Below, in pieces: positions 21,960-34,351 of a stretch of DNA of 64,000 nucleotides. The DNA comes from Balaenoptera acutorostrata (lineage: Eukaryota > Chordata > Mammalia > Artiodactyla > Balaenopteridae): positions 54,987,636 through 55,051,635 of the forward strand of contig NC_080075.1 of the NCBI RefSeq assembly GCF_949987535.1. The letters run 5' to 3'. Position numbers and translations under genes: made by a program. The stretch's first letter is position 1. Each line of letters opens with the position of its first letter. A model generated the notes under the pieces. That model made no database searches, had not been told where the DNA came from, and saw only the letters and a program-made list of their open reading frames with translations.

Positions 21960-24900
21960 ACCTTAAATGTAAATGGATTAAATGCTCCCACCAGGGCTTC
22001 CCTGGTGGCGCAGTGGTTAAGAATCCACCTGCCAATGCAGGGGACACGGGTTCGATCCCTGGTCTGGGAAAATCCCACATGCCGCAGAGCAACTAAGCCT
22101 GTGCACCACAACTACTGAGCCTGCGCTCTAGAGCCCACAAGCTACAGCTACTGAGCCTGTGTGCCACAACTACTGAAGCCTGAGCGCCTAGAGCCCGTGC
22201 TCTGCAAAGAGAAGCCACCACAATTAGAAGCCAGTGCACTGCAATGGAGAGAAGCCCACACACAGCAACGAAGACCCAACACAGCCAAAAATAAATAAAT
22301 AAAATAAATAAATTTATATATATAAAAAAAGAGGTGGTTACTCTTATAAAAAAAAAATGCTCCCACCAAAAGACACAGACTGGCTGAATGGATACAAAAA
22401 CAAGACCCGTATATATGCTGTCTACAAGAGACCCACTTCAGACCTAGGGACACATACAGACTGAAAGTGAGGGGATGGAAAAAGATATTCCATGCAAATG
22501 GAAATCAAAAGAAAGCTGGAGTAGCAATTCTCATATCAGATAAAATAGATGTTAAAATAAAGACTATTACAAGAGACAAAGAAGGACACTACATAATGAT
22601 CAAGGGATCGATCCAAGAAGAAGGTATAACAATTGTAAATATTTATGCACCCAACATAGGAGCACCTCAATACATAAGGCAAATACTAACAGCCATAAAA
22701 GGGGAAATCGACAGTAACACAATCATAGTAGGGGACTTTAACACCCCACTTTCACCAATGGACAGATCATCCAAAATGAAAATAAATAAGGAAACACAAG
22801 CTTTAAATGATACATTAAACAAGATGGACTTAATTGATATTTATAGGACATTCCACCCAAAAACAACAGAAAACACATTTTTCTCAAGTGCTCATGGACC
22901 ATTCTCCAGGATAGATCATATCTTGGGTCACAAATCAAGCCTTGGTAAATTTAAGAAAATTGAAATTGTATCAAGTATCTTTTCTGACCACAATGCTATG
23001 AGACTAGATATCAATTACAGGAAAAAAAACTGTAAAAAATACAAACACATGGAGGCTACACAATACACTACTTAATAACGAAGTGATCACTGAAGAAATC
23101 AAAGGGAAAATCAAAAAATACCTAGAAACAAATGACAATGGAGACACGACGACCCAAAACCTATGGGATGCAGCAAAAGCAGTTCTAAGAGGGAAGTTTA
23201 CAGTAATACAAGCCTATATCAAGAAACAGGAAACATCTCGAATAAACAACCTAACCTTGCACCTAAAGCAATTAGAGAAAGAAGAACAAAAATCCCCCAA
23301 AGCTAGCAGAAGGAAAGAAATCATAAAGATGAGATCAGAAATAAATTGAAAAGAAATGAAGGAGACAATAGCAAAGATCAATAAAACTAAAAGCTGGTTC
23401 TTTGAGAAGATAAACAAAACTGATAAACCATTAGCTAGACTCATCAAGAGGAAAAGGGAGAAGACTCAAATCAATAGAATTAGAAATGAAAAAGCAGAAG
23501 TAACAACTGACACTGCAGAAATACAAACGATCATGAGAGATTACTACAAGCAACTCTATGCCAATAAAATGGACAACCTGGAAGAAATGGACAAATTCTT
23601 AGAAATGCACAGCCTGCCGAGACTGAACCAGGAAGAAATAGAAAATATGAACAGACCAATCACAAGCACTGAAATTGAAACTGTGATTAAAAATCTTCCA
23701 ACAAACAAAAGCCCAGGACCAGATGGCTTCACAGGCAAATTCTATCAAACATTTAGAGAAGAGCTAACACCTATCCTTCTCAAACTCTTCCAAAATATTG
23801 CAGAGGGAGGAACACTCCCAAACTCATTCTACGAGGCCACCATCACCCTGATACCAAAACCAGACAAAGATGTCACAAAGAAAGAAAACTACAGGCCAAT
23901 ATCACTGATGAACATAGATGCAAAAATCCTCAACAAAATACTAGCAAACAGAATCCAACAGCACATTAAAAGGATCATACACCATGATCAAGTGGGGTTT
24001 ATTCCAGGAATGCAAGGATTCTTCAATATACGCAAATCAATCAACGTGATACATCATATTAACAAATTGAAGGAGAAAAACCATATGATCATATCAATAG
24101 ATGCAGAGAAAGCTTTTGACAAAATTCAACACCCATTTATGATAAAAGCCCTGCAGAAAGTAGGCATAGAGGGAACTTTCCTCAACATAATAAAGGCCAT
24201 ATATGACAAACCCACAGCCAACATTGTCCTCAATGGTGAAAAACTGAAACCATTTCCACTAAGATCAGGAACAAGACAAGGTTGCCCACTCTCACCACTA
24301 TTATTCAACATAGTTTTGGAAGTGTTAGCTACAGCAATCAGAGAAGAAAAAGAAATAAAATGAATCCAAATCGGAAAAGAAGAAGTAAAGCTGTCACTGT
24401 TTGCAGATGACATGATACTATACATAGAGAATCCTAAAGATGCTACCAGAAAAGTCCTAGAGCTAATCAATGAATTTGGTAAAGTAGCAGGATACAAAAT
24501 TAATGCACAGAAATCTCTTGCATTCCTATACACTAATGATGAAAAATCCGAAAGTGAAATTAAGAAAATACTCCCATTTACCACTGCAACAAAAAGAATA
24601 AAATATCTAGGAATAAACCTACCTAAGGAGACAAAAGACCTGTATGCAGAAAATTATAAGACACTGATGAAAGAAATTAAAGATGATACAAATAGATGGA
24701 GAGATATACCATGTTCTTGGATTGGAAGAATCAACATTGTGAAAATGACTCTACTACCCAAAGCAATCTACAGATTCAGTGCAATCCCTATCAATCTACC
24801 ACTGGCATTTTTCACAGAACTAGAACAAAAAATTTCACAATTTGTATGGAAACACAAAAGACCCCGAATAGCCAAAGCAATCTTGAGAACGAAAAATGGA

Positions 24901-26125
24901 GCTGGAGGAATCAGGCTCCCTGACTTCAGACTATATTACAAAGCTACAGTAATCAAGACAGTTTGGTACTGGCACAAAAACAGAAACATACATCAATGGA
25001 ACAGGATAGAAAGCCCAGAGATAAACCCACGCACATATGGTCACCTTATCTTTGATAAAGGAGGCAAGCATATACAGTGGAGAAAAGACAGCCTCTTCAA
25101 TAAGTGGTGCTGGGAAAACTGGACAGGTACATGTAAAAGTATGAAATTAGAACACTCCCTAACACCATACACAAAAATAAACTCAAAATGGATTAAAGAC
25201 CTAAATGTAAGGCCAGACACTATCAAACTCTTAGAGGAAAACATAGGCAGAACACTCTATGACATAAATCACAGCAAGATCCTTTTTGACCCAGCTCCTA
25301 GAGAAATGGAAATAAAAACACAAATAAACAAATGGGACCTAACGAAACTTAAAAGCTTTTGCACAGCAAAGGAAACCATAAACAAGATGAAAAGACAACC
25401 CTCAGAATGGGAGAAAATATTTGCAAATGAAGCAACTGAAAAAGGATTAATCTCCAAGATTTACAAGCAGCTCATGCAGCTCAATAACAAAAAAAACAAA
25501 CAACCCAATCCAAAAATGGGCAGAAGACCTAAATAGACATTTCCCCAAAGAAGATATACAGATTGCCAACAGACACATGAAAGAATGCTCAACATCATTA
25601 ATCATTAGAGAAATGCAAATCAAAACTACAATGAGATATCATCTCACACCGGTCAGAATGGCCATCATCAAAAAATCTAGAAACAATAAATGCTGGAGAG
25701 GGTGTGGAGAAAAGGGAACACTCTTGCACTGTTGGTGGGAATGTAAATTGATACAGCCACTATGGAGAACAGTATGGAGGTTCCTTAAAAAACTAAAAAT
25801 AGAACTACCATACGACCCAGCAATCCCACTACTGGGCATATACCCTGAGAAAACCATACTTCAAAAAGAGTCATGTACCAAAATGTTCATTGTAGCTCTA
25901 TTTACAATAGCCAGGACATGGAAGCAACCTAAGTGTCCATCATCGGATGAATGGATAAAGAAGATGTGGCACATATATACAATGGAATATTACTCAGCCA
26001 TAAAAAGAAACGAAATGGAGGTATTTGTAGTGAGGTGGATGGAGTTAGAGTCTGTCATACAGAGTGAAGTAAGTCAGAAAGAGAAAAACAAATACAGTAT
26101 GCTAACACATATATATGGAATCTAA
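21960..26125 (+). pseudogene. L1 ORF2 (endonuclease-reverse transcriptase), inactivated
   Basis: ORF2p normally has about 1,275 residues: an N-terminal APE-type endonuclease, a reverse transcriptase and a C-terminal cysteine-rich segment. Here the endonuclease lies at 22,370-23,075 (ends with an SDHNAM motif) and the reverse transcriptase at 23,356-25,000 (YRPISLMN, then the FADDM active-site box at about 24,400-24,414). The C-terminal part lies at 25,577-26,125. Breaks: a SINE near the start; a frameshift in the A-run near 23,023-23,040; in-phase TGA codons at 23,347-23,349 and 24,361-24,363; and a frameshift in an A-run near 25,488-25,503. Pieces 23,083-25,536 share one frame, so only stops separate them. 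The catalytic FADD box is intact, but no full protein can be made. Confidence 0.93.
21994..22355 (+). mobile_element. CHR-family SINE, long form, inside L1 ORF2
   Basis: Flanked by AATGCTCCCACCA (21981-21993 and 22356-22368), part of the conserved L1 ORF2 start region, so it is younger than the L1. The copy has extra modules of the type ACTACTGAGCCTG and a (TAAA)n/TATA-rich tail. A short segment after the tail (TAAAAAAAGAGGTGGTTACT and on) is not typical SINE and may be tail-derived. Confidence 0.94.
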
Positions 26126-26199
26126 GGGGAAAAAAAAAAAAGGTCATGAAGAACCTAGTGGTAAGACGGGAATAAAGACACAGACCTACTAGAGAATGG

Positions 26200-26410
26200 A
26201 TTTGAGGATGGGGGAGGAGGAGGGGTAAGATGGGACAGGGTGAGAGAGTGGCATGGACATATATACACTACCAAATGTAAAATAGATAGCTAGTGGGAAG
26301 CAGCCGCATAGCACAGGGAGATCAGCTCGGTGCTTTGTGACCAACTAGAGGGGTGGGATAGGGAGGGTGGGATAGGGAGGGTGGGAAGGAGGGAGACGCA
26401 AGAGGGAAGA
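26200..26410 (+). repeat. G-rich polypurine tract of the L1 3' UTR
   Basis: Contains GGGGGAGGAGGAGGGG and a tandem GGGTGGGATAGGGAG unit near 26,350-26,385. Guanine runs of this kind are a known feature of mammalian L1 3' UTRs and can form G-quadruplexes. Confidence 0.75.
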
Positions 26411-26532
26411 GATATGGGAACATATGTATATGTATAACTGATTCACTTAGTTATAAAGCAGAAACTAACACACCATTGTAAAGCAATTATACTCCAATAA
26501 AGATGTTAAAAAAAGAAAAAGAAACCATTACT

Positions 26533-26919
26533 GGGACTTCCCTGGTGGCGCAGTGATTAAGAATCTGCTTGCCAATGCAGGAGACACAGGTTCGATCCCT
26601 GGTCTGGGAAGATGCCACATGCCGCGGAGCAACTAAGCCCATGCGCCACAACTACTGAGCCTGTGCTCTAGATCCCATAAGCCACAACTACTGAGCCCAC
26701 ATGCTGCAACTACTGAAGCCCACGCACCTAGAGCCCATGCTCTGCAACAAGAGAAGCCACTGCAATCAGAAGCCTGCGCACTGCAACCAAGAGTAACCCC
26801 CGCTCGCCTCAACTAGAGAAACCCCGCATGCAGCAATGAAGACCCAATGCAACCAAAAATGAAACAAAATTTTAAAAAATTTAAAAATTAAAAATTTTTA
26901 ATAATAAAAAAAATAAAAT
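26533..26919 (+). mobile_element. CHR-family SINE at the exact 3' junction of the L1
   Basis: Starts GGGACTTCCCTGGTGGCGCA directly after the L1's 3' target duplication and is followed by a third copy of AAGAAACCATTACT (26920-26933). Long body with several ACTACTGAGCC modules and an extended A/T tail. Confidence 0.94.
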
Positions 26920-26933
26920 AAGAAACCATTACT

Positions 26934-27200
26934 ATAGCGACCCATATGTCAGAGGTTTTATCTGGAGGGGGTGGTTAAAGGAATCTTATGATATATTGCC
27001 CAAGCTACAGTGAAGCTTGGAGCGTATGCAATTTGCAAGAACAATTAAAGCAAGCTTGATTAGTGAAGGCAGGTTACAAGTTATTATTTATTAAGCAAGT
27101 TATAGTTCAAGGATTCTAATTGATGACTGCCCTCAGTTTCAAGACTATTAAAAAGTGTGCTTAAAATAATTAGACTTATCCCTAAGTATTTTATGTTTTG
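26934..27200 (-). mobile_element. Probable continuation of the interrupted LTR
   Basis: Removing the L1 and SINE joins 21,304 to 26,934, restoring one continuous pre-insertion sequence. Contains no gene. The LTR assignment is tentative. Confidence 0.35.
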
Positions 27201-27935
27201 GCATGCTGTTGAAATGGTATTTTAAAAATTTCGTTTTCTACATGTTCATTGTTAACATACAGAAATAACATTGATTATTGTATATTGACCTGCAGCCTGT
27301 GGCCTTGCTAAATTTACTTAGTAGTTCTAGTAGTTCTTTTGTAGATTCTTTAGAAGGATTTTCTATCTGCATGATCATGTTATCTGTGAGGAAAGACCAT
27401 TTTCCTTTTTCCTTTCCAATCTGTGTGGCTTTTATATCTTTTTTTTCAGTGGCTTAAAGCTCTAGTATAATGGTCGATAGAAGTGTTGAAGGTGGACATC
27501 CTTGCTTTGTTCCTGATGTTAGGGGTAAAGTATTCGGTCTTCTGCTACAAGAACATTAACTGTGGGTTTTTGTTTTTTAATATTTATTTATTTATTTGGC
27601 TGCGCTGGGTCTTAGTTGCAGCACTCAGGATCTTTGTTGCCACATGTGAGATCTTCCTCGCAGCATGCGGGATCTTTTCAGTTGTGGCATGTGGAATCTA
27701 GTTCCCTCACCAGGGATCGAACCTGGGCCCCCTGCATTGGGAACATGGAGTCTTAACCACTGGACCACCAGGGAAGTCCCAACTGTGGGTTTTTAATAGA
27801 TGCCCTTTATCAGGTTGAGAGACTACTTTTCTGTTTCTAGTTTGCAGAACATTTTTATTATGAACAGGTACTGACTTTTGTCAAACACCTTTTTTCCCCA
27901 TCTTTTCAGATGATCGTAAGATCGCTTTTCTTACG
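27201..27935 (-). mobile_element. Old L1 ORF2 fragment, antisense, split by a SINE
   Basis: The plus strand has GCCTGTGGCCTTGCTAAATT, GTGGACATCCTTGCTTTGTT and ATGCCCTTTATCAGGTTGAG, reverse complements of conserved L1 ORF2 reverse-transcriptase sequence. Heavily mutated. Interrupted at 27,572-27,780. Confidence 0.85.
27572..27780 (-). mobile_element. CHR-family SINE, shorter body variant, antisense
   Basis: Flanked by AACTGTGGGTTTTT (27558-27571 and 27781-27794). Ends GGACCACCAGGGAAGTCCC. Its body is made of GCAGCATGCGGGATCTTTT-like modules, as in the copies at 16,875 and 55,485, marking a separate body subtype. Confidence 0.92.
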
Positions 27936-29164
27936 ATAATGTATTTATTTCTTTATTTAGATACTGAAGGAAAAGAGCTCTGAACCTGAAGTTTTATATA
28001 CAATACAGCCAAATTTTCATTTCAATGAGAGAAAGTAATAAGAACGTTCTCAGGCACACAAGGCCTCAGAAGTTGAACACACAAAAATCCACAATGAAAA
28101 TACCTTTAAAAGAAGTGTTTATGTAAGAGAAACAAATCCAGGAGAACCTTCAAGAAATATGAGATGTCAGGGTGATCAAATATTTTGATAAATTTATTGC
28201 TGTTTAAAAAAATTAAAAAGCTAAGACTAAAGAAGAGAATGTTTATCCAAAATAACTAATGTCAAAAATTCCAAACAAGAACAACATGATGGGGGAGGAG
28301 AGGGAGACAAAAGGGATATTAAAAAATACTAATGCATTTGACTTGTTAGGAGGAAGGTATATATACTTAGAAGTTTAAGAAACCAACAGTTGTGGGAATT
28401 TTCATCAGGAGTTATGTGTTCTTTGATAATAGTCAGGGATGGAAGAAGTGGGGTCATTAAATACAGATGGGTATCATTCCCACCACCCCAGTTTATAGTA
28501 TATCTGAAAAAGAACATCCCAAGAGAAGCCAGAATTCCAAACTTTTAGCACCATGTTTTGCCCTTATCAGAAATATGAATAAGAGACGGAGAAATACAAA
28601 ACCCTACCCCACTGCCTTGATTAAGCAGATTTTACTGACATCAGTATTTTGAATTGCCCCCTTTGTGGTTATCCTGAGGTTCTTATACCCTGGGACAATG
28701 CATCTTAGTAAGATTCAGGGTGGCATTTCATTGTTTAAAGGGGGGAGGGAACATGACTGTGAAAGGGACAAACGGCGTGATGTTCTAAGGCAGGTCCTTA
28801 TCAGGCAGGTCAGTTTTAGTGGAGAGCATAGAAAAACGGACAAGCTGGAAAGTAATCTCTAAAACTACCCGTGCCTGAGCACCCTTGGAATATCTGCATG
28901 TACCCTCTAGTACTCATGCTCTGTATGAACAGTGATGGGTCATTGTGAATGAATGGAGAATGTTTTAAAAATTAATTTAAAAAATCACCCACCCAGAATT
29001 TTAAAATCTTGCCTCAAACAAGTCAGAGCCTCTAAAAATGTCCTAAAAGATCTCTTTTGTCTTAGAGTTGCTGAACATAAGCAGCTAAAATCCAGATGCA
29101 GTGTCTGATACTGTGGTAATCTATATTATAACGTAAGATGAATTTACAAACTGTCAACTTAAAA
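27936..29164. other. Intergenic, nothing recognised
   Basis: AT-rich unique sequence without a supported gene or repeat assignment. Frames of about 60 codons near 28,329-28,862 look random. Confidence 0.5.
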
Positions 29165-29286
29165 AATGCACAACGTAAAAAAGTTGTGAGTTAGGTTTTA
29201 TTCAGGGAACTTACTGAGGACTATAGCCTGAGAAATGGCCTCTCAGTAGTTCTGAGGGGACTACCCTGAAGAGGGAGGGAAGAGCT

Positions 29287-29326
<40 letters not shown>

Positions 29327-29640
29327 CAGCCGGGAAATACCTATAGTCAAGCATACATCTTCGTAAAAGATTACTGCTAATGACAAAGAACGGATATCTA
29401 TGTCCGGGAAGATGCAAGAATCTGGGGTCACTGAAATTCTTCCTCAAATGTGCGTTTTAATTATCTAGGGTCCCGTGTATCCAAAGCACAGAATGTCTCA
29501 TCCTGGTTTTCCCGTCGGGAATTCTGCTCAGGGCGCACCACTTGTGGACAACTATAGTGGGTTACGACTTAACCCTTTGTATAAGGGGATGATGAGTGAC
29601 ACCCTTTGTTCTTTTTGTTTACAAAACGAATCCTGTCTCT
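29165..29640 (-). mobile_element. Probable solo LTR, minus strand
   Basis: Read on the minus strand it ends GGGAACTTACTGAGGACTAT in complement form with an AATAAA (plus 29,197-29,202 TTTATT) and then CCTAACTCACAAC, the layout of an LTR R/U5 end. The other end (29,455-29,640) is related to 36,815-36,975. No internal viral genes are adjacent, hence solo. The family is not named with confidence. Confidence 0.55.
29289..29321. repeat. (TA)n microsatellite
   Basis: About 16 uninterrupted TA units inside the probable LTR. Confidence 0.95.
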
Positions 29641-31344
29641 CATGAGAAAGTTACGGCATTGATGAAGAACATATGGGACCTTGGGAATGAGAATGGGGGA
29701 ATCTAGGTGGATTTCAATCTGAGTACCTGGCATTCCTAAAACTCACTGGGTCTCCCTTCCCAGGAGAGGCAGCTTCTTCCTTCCATCCTCTGATCCCTTG
29801 CTGGTACTCTCTATTAGCTGAGCCAGCAGGAAGCCAGCTGACAGGGAAGGCTAGGAAATGCAACCCACTGGGGTCAGCCCGCTTGTGATGCAAAACACAA
29901 GAGGGGAAGAGTGAGGAATGGCTCTGGAGGCAAATATGCCCAGGACAGGACACCCCTGTGCTTTCTGCATGTGCCACTAATGTCCAAAGTCCTGCCATGG
30001 CCTCTCTCTGTCAGGTGGATCTACTTTGCATTTTCCTCATCCCAGGTCTCATCTGGTGTGCTTTGCTCTCACACCCAGCCCTCCTGGAGGGCTTTGGGAG
30101 TCTTGCCTCCTTTGGCTGAACCATGCTGGGGTTTGAGGGCTTGAGGATGCTCTCAGGCCCATCTTCCTAGACATCACTCTCAGAATTGCTTCTCCATTGT
30201 TCAGGTTCCATACTGGGCCCCACGGGGCTTGCCATCTCCTGGAAAACACCCAAGGGAAAGTGGGGACTCTACCCTGGTCTCCTCTCAAACCTAACCCAAG
30301 TCATGAGCCCTTGAACCAGCTTGGGATCATTTTTAAAGGGATTCTGCCCAAAAGAGTATCTGTTGGACTGCTAGGGAAATCCAGATATTGAGAGAGGACC
30401 AGGAGCCTTCCAAAAGAGAGGTGCTGCCCATGTCAGGGGGAGTGCAGTGAGGGGTCCAGCAGGGGGGCCACACAAAGGCACTCAGCATTATACATCAGTC
30501 AGATGGAGTGGGGAGAGAAGAGCCGACTTACCGTACCAGTTAGGTAACAACTTCCTTATCCCCCTTACCACTCTCCAGTCCATCCCCCCACTCAACCCTC
30601 GTGTGGTCATAAACAGCAGCGAACGAGATGGGGAAGATTTGGTGATTGAGAGAGAGGAGCTTGGTTTTTTATTAGACAATTTTCTGTTCTACTTTTTTCT
30701 AGCCACATCCATGTGTAACTTAGATGCAAAAAATTTTTTAATTAAAATTCATGAAATGTACATTAACCATTGTATATAATCAAATAATTATGCAGACCGT
30801 ACCACTCTACATGAACAATCTCCAATTTCAACTGAGCCTTCAACTCAGGCCAGGAAGTCTTCTATCTCCTCTAGGCAGCTTGCTTTCCCAGTTACACAAT
30901 GATGATTTCAAACTTTGACCCATTCAATCTACCTGCCCTTCCCCCAATCACGGGACTCTCAGAAAATAGCCATGCCTCCCAAATTTCAGGCTAACACCCA
31001 TCTGGGCTTTGTATCCATTCTCTCCTGCCTCCTCAATAACCTTGTTCTTTCAGTTTTGTCCATTCTGCTCTTTTCAGTCTCATTTTTGCTGGCTCCTTCC
31101 TAAAAGGATTTAAACATGCACAAGGCCCTCCACCTTAAAGACAACACTTCTGGATGCTGTGTCCCCCTCTAGCTACTCTCCTTTCCCTCACAGCCAAGCA
31201 TGAAAGGCTTGCCCATACTTGCCATACCCAGTCTTACCCACCAGCCACTCACCACCCCTGTACGTTGGCTGCTGCCCAGCACTCCACATAAACTGCTCTC
31301 TGAGCCCCCAGTGACCTCACACTGATAAATCCAGTTCACATCTG
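29641..31344. other. Intergenic, nothing recognised
   Basis: Slightly GC-richer unique sequence around 29.7-30.5 kb. The frames there (77-110 codons) overlap on both strands and show no known domain or splice context. Confidence 0.5.
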
Positions 31345-31700
31345 AGTCCACATCTTGCTTGACCTCTGTATTACTTGAGAATGCTTTGGATTGCAAGTAA
31401 CTGTCTTAGAGTGGCTTAAACAAATAGGAGTTCTCTGCACATAACAGGATATCTGGAAGTAAGCAGCTGCTGGTGCTGGTTCAGTGGCCCACAGCGTTAG
31501 GGCAGCCTTTCTAAATTCTCTCCCACTTCCGTCCATGATTGAGGATGACTGCTGAGACGGTACGTCCCCATTCAGGGCTGGAGGAAGGGGAAAGGTCTGC
31601 ACCCGTCACTTGTCTCTTTTATCAGAAAAGCAAGATTTCCCAAGTTCCCCTTCTGTCTCATTGCCCAGAACTATGTTACCTGGCCATCTAGCTGCAGAAA
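31345..31700 (-). mobile_element. Old mammalian interspersed repeat (MER-type, tentative)
   Basis: Phrases such as GGATTGCAAGTAACTGTCTT, AGTGGCTTAAACAAATAGGA and GGTGCTGGTTCAGTGGCCCA resemble an ancient repeat found throughout placental mammals. Family name and limits are uncertain. Confidence 0.45.
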
Positions 31701-32039
31701 AGATGGGTAAGTGAGTGTTTAACGTTTTCTAGCCTTCATTGTGGAGACAGACAAGAGAGAAGGGTGTTGAAAATGGAAACTGGGCTACCACCGACTCAAA
31801 CTCATCAGCGTTGGCCCGGTGTAGCTCTTTGGTTACCTGAAACCCATGCGCATCCCTCTTTCTCACATACACATCTGACATGCGGGGCGCTCACTCCATA
31901 AAGGAGGTAATCCTAAAGTCCCAGCCAGCTCCTACATACAGCTGGGAGTCCAGGTACTCTGTGTACTGTGCAGGCCCCTTTCAGGTCCAGATGTGGCTTC
32001 TCATGGTTGGATGATTTAAGCTAAGACAAGTTCATTTTC
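31701..32039. other. Intergenic, nothing recognised
   Basis: Short unique segment without a visible feature. Confidence 0.5.
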
Positions 32040-33000
32040 CGCTAAAATGAGAAAGATGGGACGTACCAAGTGTTGGAGAGAGTGGGGACCAACAGAACTC
32101 TTGCTGGAGTGTAAACTGACACAGCCACTTGGAAAAACTTTTGGCACTATCTAATATAGCTGAACATCTGCATTCCCAGGAGCCAGCAGTTCTACTCCTA
32201 GATTGATACCTGACAGAGACCTGAACAGATGTGCAAGAAAAGACATGTTCGGGGCTTCCCTGGTGGCGCAGTGGTTGAGAATCTGCCTGCTAATGCAGAG
32301 GACACGGGTTCGAGCCCTGGTCTGGGAGGATCCCACATGCCGCGGAGCAACTAGGCCCGTGAGCCACGACTACTGAGCCTGCGCGTCTGGAGCCTGTGCC
32401 CCGCAACAAGAGAGGCCGCGACAGTGAAACACCCGCGCACCGCGATGAAGAGTGGCCCCCGCTTGCCGCAACTATAGAAAGCCCTAGCATAGAAACAAAG
32501 ACCCAACATAGCAATCAATCAATCAATCAATCAATCTTTAAAAAAAAAAAAAGAAAGAAAAGACATGTTCTACAATGTTGAAGTAGCATAATTTATAACA
32601 ACCTAAAATTGGAAACCACCCAGATATCCACTGACAGTAGAAGGGAAAAGAGAATAGCATACAGAGATGAGAATGAATGCTCTAAATCTACACACTATGA
32701 ATGAATCTCAAAATAATGTTGAGTAAAAGAAGCCATAGATAAAAGAGTATGTACTGTGTGATTCCATTTATAGAAAATACAGAAACAGGTAAAACTGCTC
32801 TGTGGTATTAGAAGTCAGGATAGCAATTACCTTTTAGGAAGAGGGTGGTGCTTGGAAGGGAGCACAAGCGGGTCTCCTAGGGTGTTGGTAATGTTCTGTT
32901 TCTTGATCTGGGTGCTGGTTATATGGGGATGTTCAATTTCCGAAAATTTATTGAGCTGTATGCTTTTCTGTATGGGTACTTCTGTGTATACTATTCTGAA
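32040..33000 (+). mobile_element. Old L1 3' portion, split by a SINE
   Basis: Reads GAGTGTAAACTGACACAGCC, GCAGTTCTACTCCTAG and AATTGGAAACCACCCAGATA, then GTGTGATTCCATTTATAGAA and GGGTGCTGGTTATATGGGGA: the C-terminal ORF2 and 3' UTR of an old L1. Degraded. The CHR SINE at 32,251 divides it. Confidence 0.82.
32251..32554 (+). mobile_element. CHR-family SINE, long form, inside old L1
   Basis: Flanked by AAGAAAAGACATGTTC (32235-32250 and 32555-32570). The tail is an unusual (AATC)6 run before the A tract instead of the common (TAAA)n. The body has one copy of the 24-bp unit that is duplicated at 8,936 and 34,014. Confidence 0.95.
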
Positions 33001-33890
33001 ATAATAGAAAAAACCCCATATATTTACATATATGCCCCTGGTTCCTGACACAGAGCTTCTAAAACCCTTGTAATTTCATAAGTGATAAGAACACTAGGAG
33101 CATCTTTTGTTCTAATATTTGGCCTTTGACCCTGGTTCCTGACAGTTTTTAAATCCTTTGGAATTTCCTTGGTGATAGGAGTGTCCTTTGTTCTAATGTG
33201 GCGACCCTCGGTGGGCCCCTGGATGGCTTCAGGATGGGTCTGATCACCAGAAAGACCAAATCATGATTAGACACTTTGAGCTTGTAGCTCCACCCACTAT
33301 CCTCCAAGGAGGGGAGAGGGACTGGAGATTGAATTAATGATCAATTATGCCTATGTGAGGAAGCCTCCATAAAAATCCCAATAGTACAGGGTTCGGAGAG
33401 CTTCTGGGTTGGTGGAACACATCCAGGTGTCTGCAGGATGGGGGACAGAGGCTCTTGTGCTTGGGACCCTTCCAGACCTCACCCTATGTATTTCTTCATC
33501 TGACTGTTCATCTGTATCTGTTACGATATCCTGTATTATATAATAAACTGGTAAATGTAAGTAAGTGTTTCCCTGAGTTCTGTGAGCTGTTCTAGCAAGT
33601 GATCAAATCCACGGAGGGAGTCATGGGAGCCTTCAATTTGTAAAGTCGGACAGAAGTCATGGGTAACCTGGGGACCTACTAATTGTGCTTGGCATCTGAA
33701 GTGGGCGGCAGTCTTATGGGTCTGAGCCCTTTACCTGTGGGGACTGTACTAACTTCAGTTAGTGTCAGAATTGAATTGCATTGTAGGACACTCAGCTGGT
33801 GTTGCAAGGAATTGCTTGGTGTGGGGAAAAACCACACATCTGCTGTCAGAAGTATTGTGTGTGTGAGTAAAGGGAAACAGAAGTGTGTTT
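33001..33890 (+). mobile_element. Ancient LTR-like repeat
   Basis: Contains GAAGCCTCCATAAAAATCCC, GGGTTCGGAGAGCTTC, an AATAAA in TATATAATAAACTGGTAA (33,538 on) and GTTTCCCTGAGTTCTGTGAG. The TATA-like ATAAAA, AATAAA and following GT-rich stretch give it the architecture of an LTR known throughout placental mammals. I cannot name the family with certainty. Confidence 0.6.
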
Positions 33891-34013
33891 TTTCTAAACA
33901 ACCGTGTATCAATAAAATGTAAAGAACAAAACCAAATAAAAAACAAGGGAAACACATTCAATGCACAATGTGAAAAAATAAATAAATGCTTCCTTTCAGA
34001 AAAAAAGAATGGA

Positions 34014-34336
34014 GGGCTTCCCTGGTGGCGCAGTGGTTGAGAATCTGCCTGCTAATGCAGGGGACACGGGTTCGAGCCCTGGTCTGGGAAGATCCCACAT
34101 GCCGCGGAGCGGCTGGGCCCGTGAGCCACAATTGCTGAGCCTGCGCGTCTGGAGCCTGTGCCCCGCGACGGGAGGGGCCGCGATAGAGAGAGGCCCGCGC
34201 ACCGCGATGAAGAGCGGTCCCCGCACCGCGATGAAGAGTGGCCCCCGCTTGCCGCAACTGGAGAAAGCCCTCGCACGAACCGAAGACCCAACACAGCCAA
34301 AAATAAAATAAATAAATAAATAAAATCAAGTAAAAA
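34014..34336 (+). mobile_element. CHR-family SINE, long form with 24-bp internal duplication
   Basis: Flanked by GAAAAAAAGAATGGA (33999-34013 and 34337-34351). Almost identical to the copy at 8,936, including the tandem 24-bp unit, GGGAGGGGCCGCGATAGAGA, and the same tail end TAAAATCAAGTAAAA. Confidence 0.96.
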
Positions 34337-34351
34337 GAAAAAAAGAATGGA

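Larger units (their letters stand above)
21305..26518 (+). mobile_element. 5'-truncated L1 with partial ORF1 and nearly complete ORF2
   Basis: About 4.8 kb of L1 (excluding an internal SINE) flanked by the 14-bp duplication AAGAAACCATTACT (21291-21304 and 26519-26532). It begins inside ORF1, so promoter and ORF1 start are missing. ORF2 spans about 21,960-26,125, followed by a G-rich 3' UTR and the end AGCAATTATACTCCAATAAA. A CHR SINE sits at 21,994-22,355 within the first codons of ORF2. The element cannot move on its own, but its low divergence makes it one of the younger insertions in the window. Confidence 0.95.
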
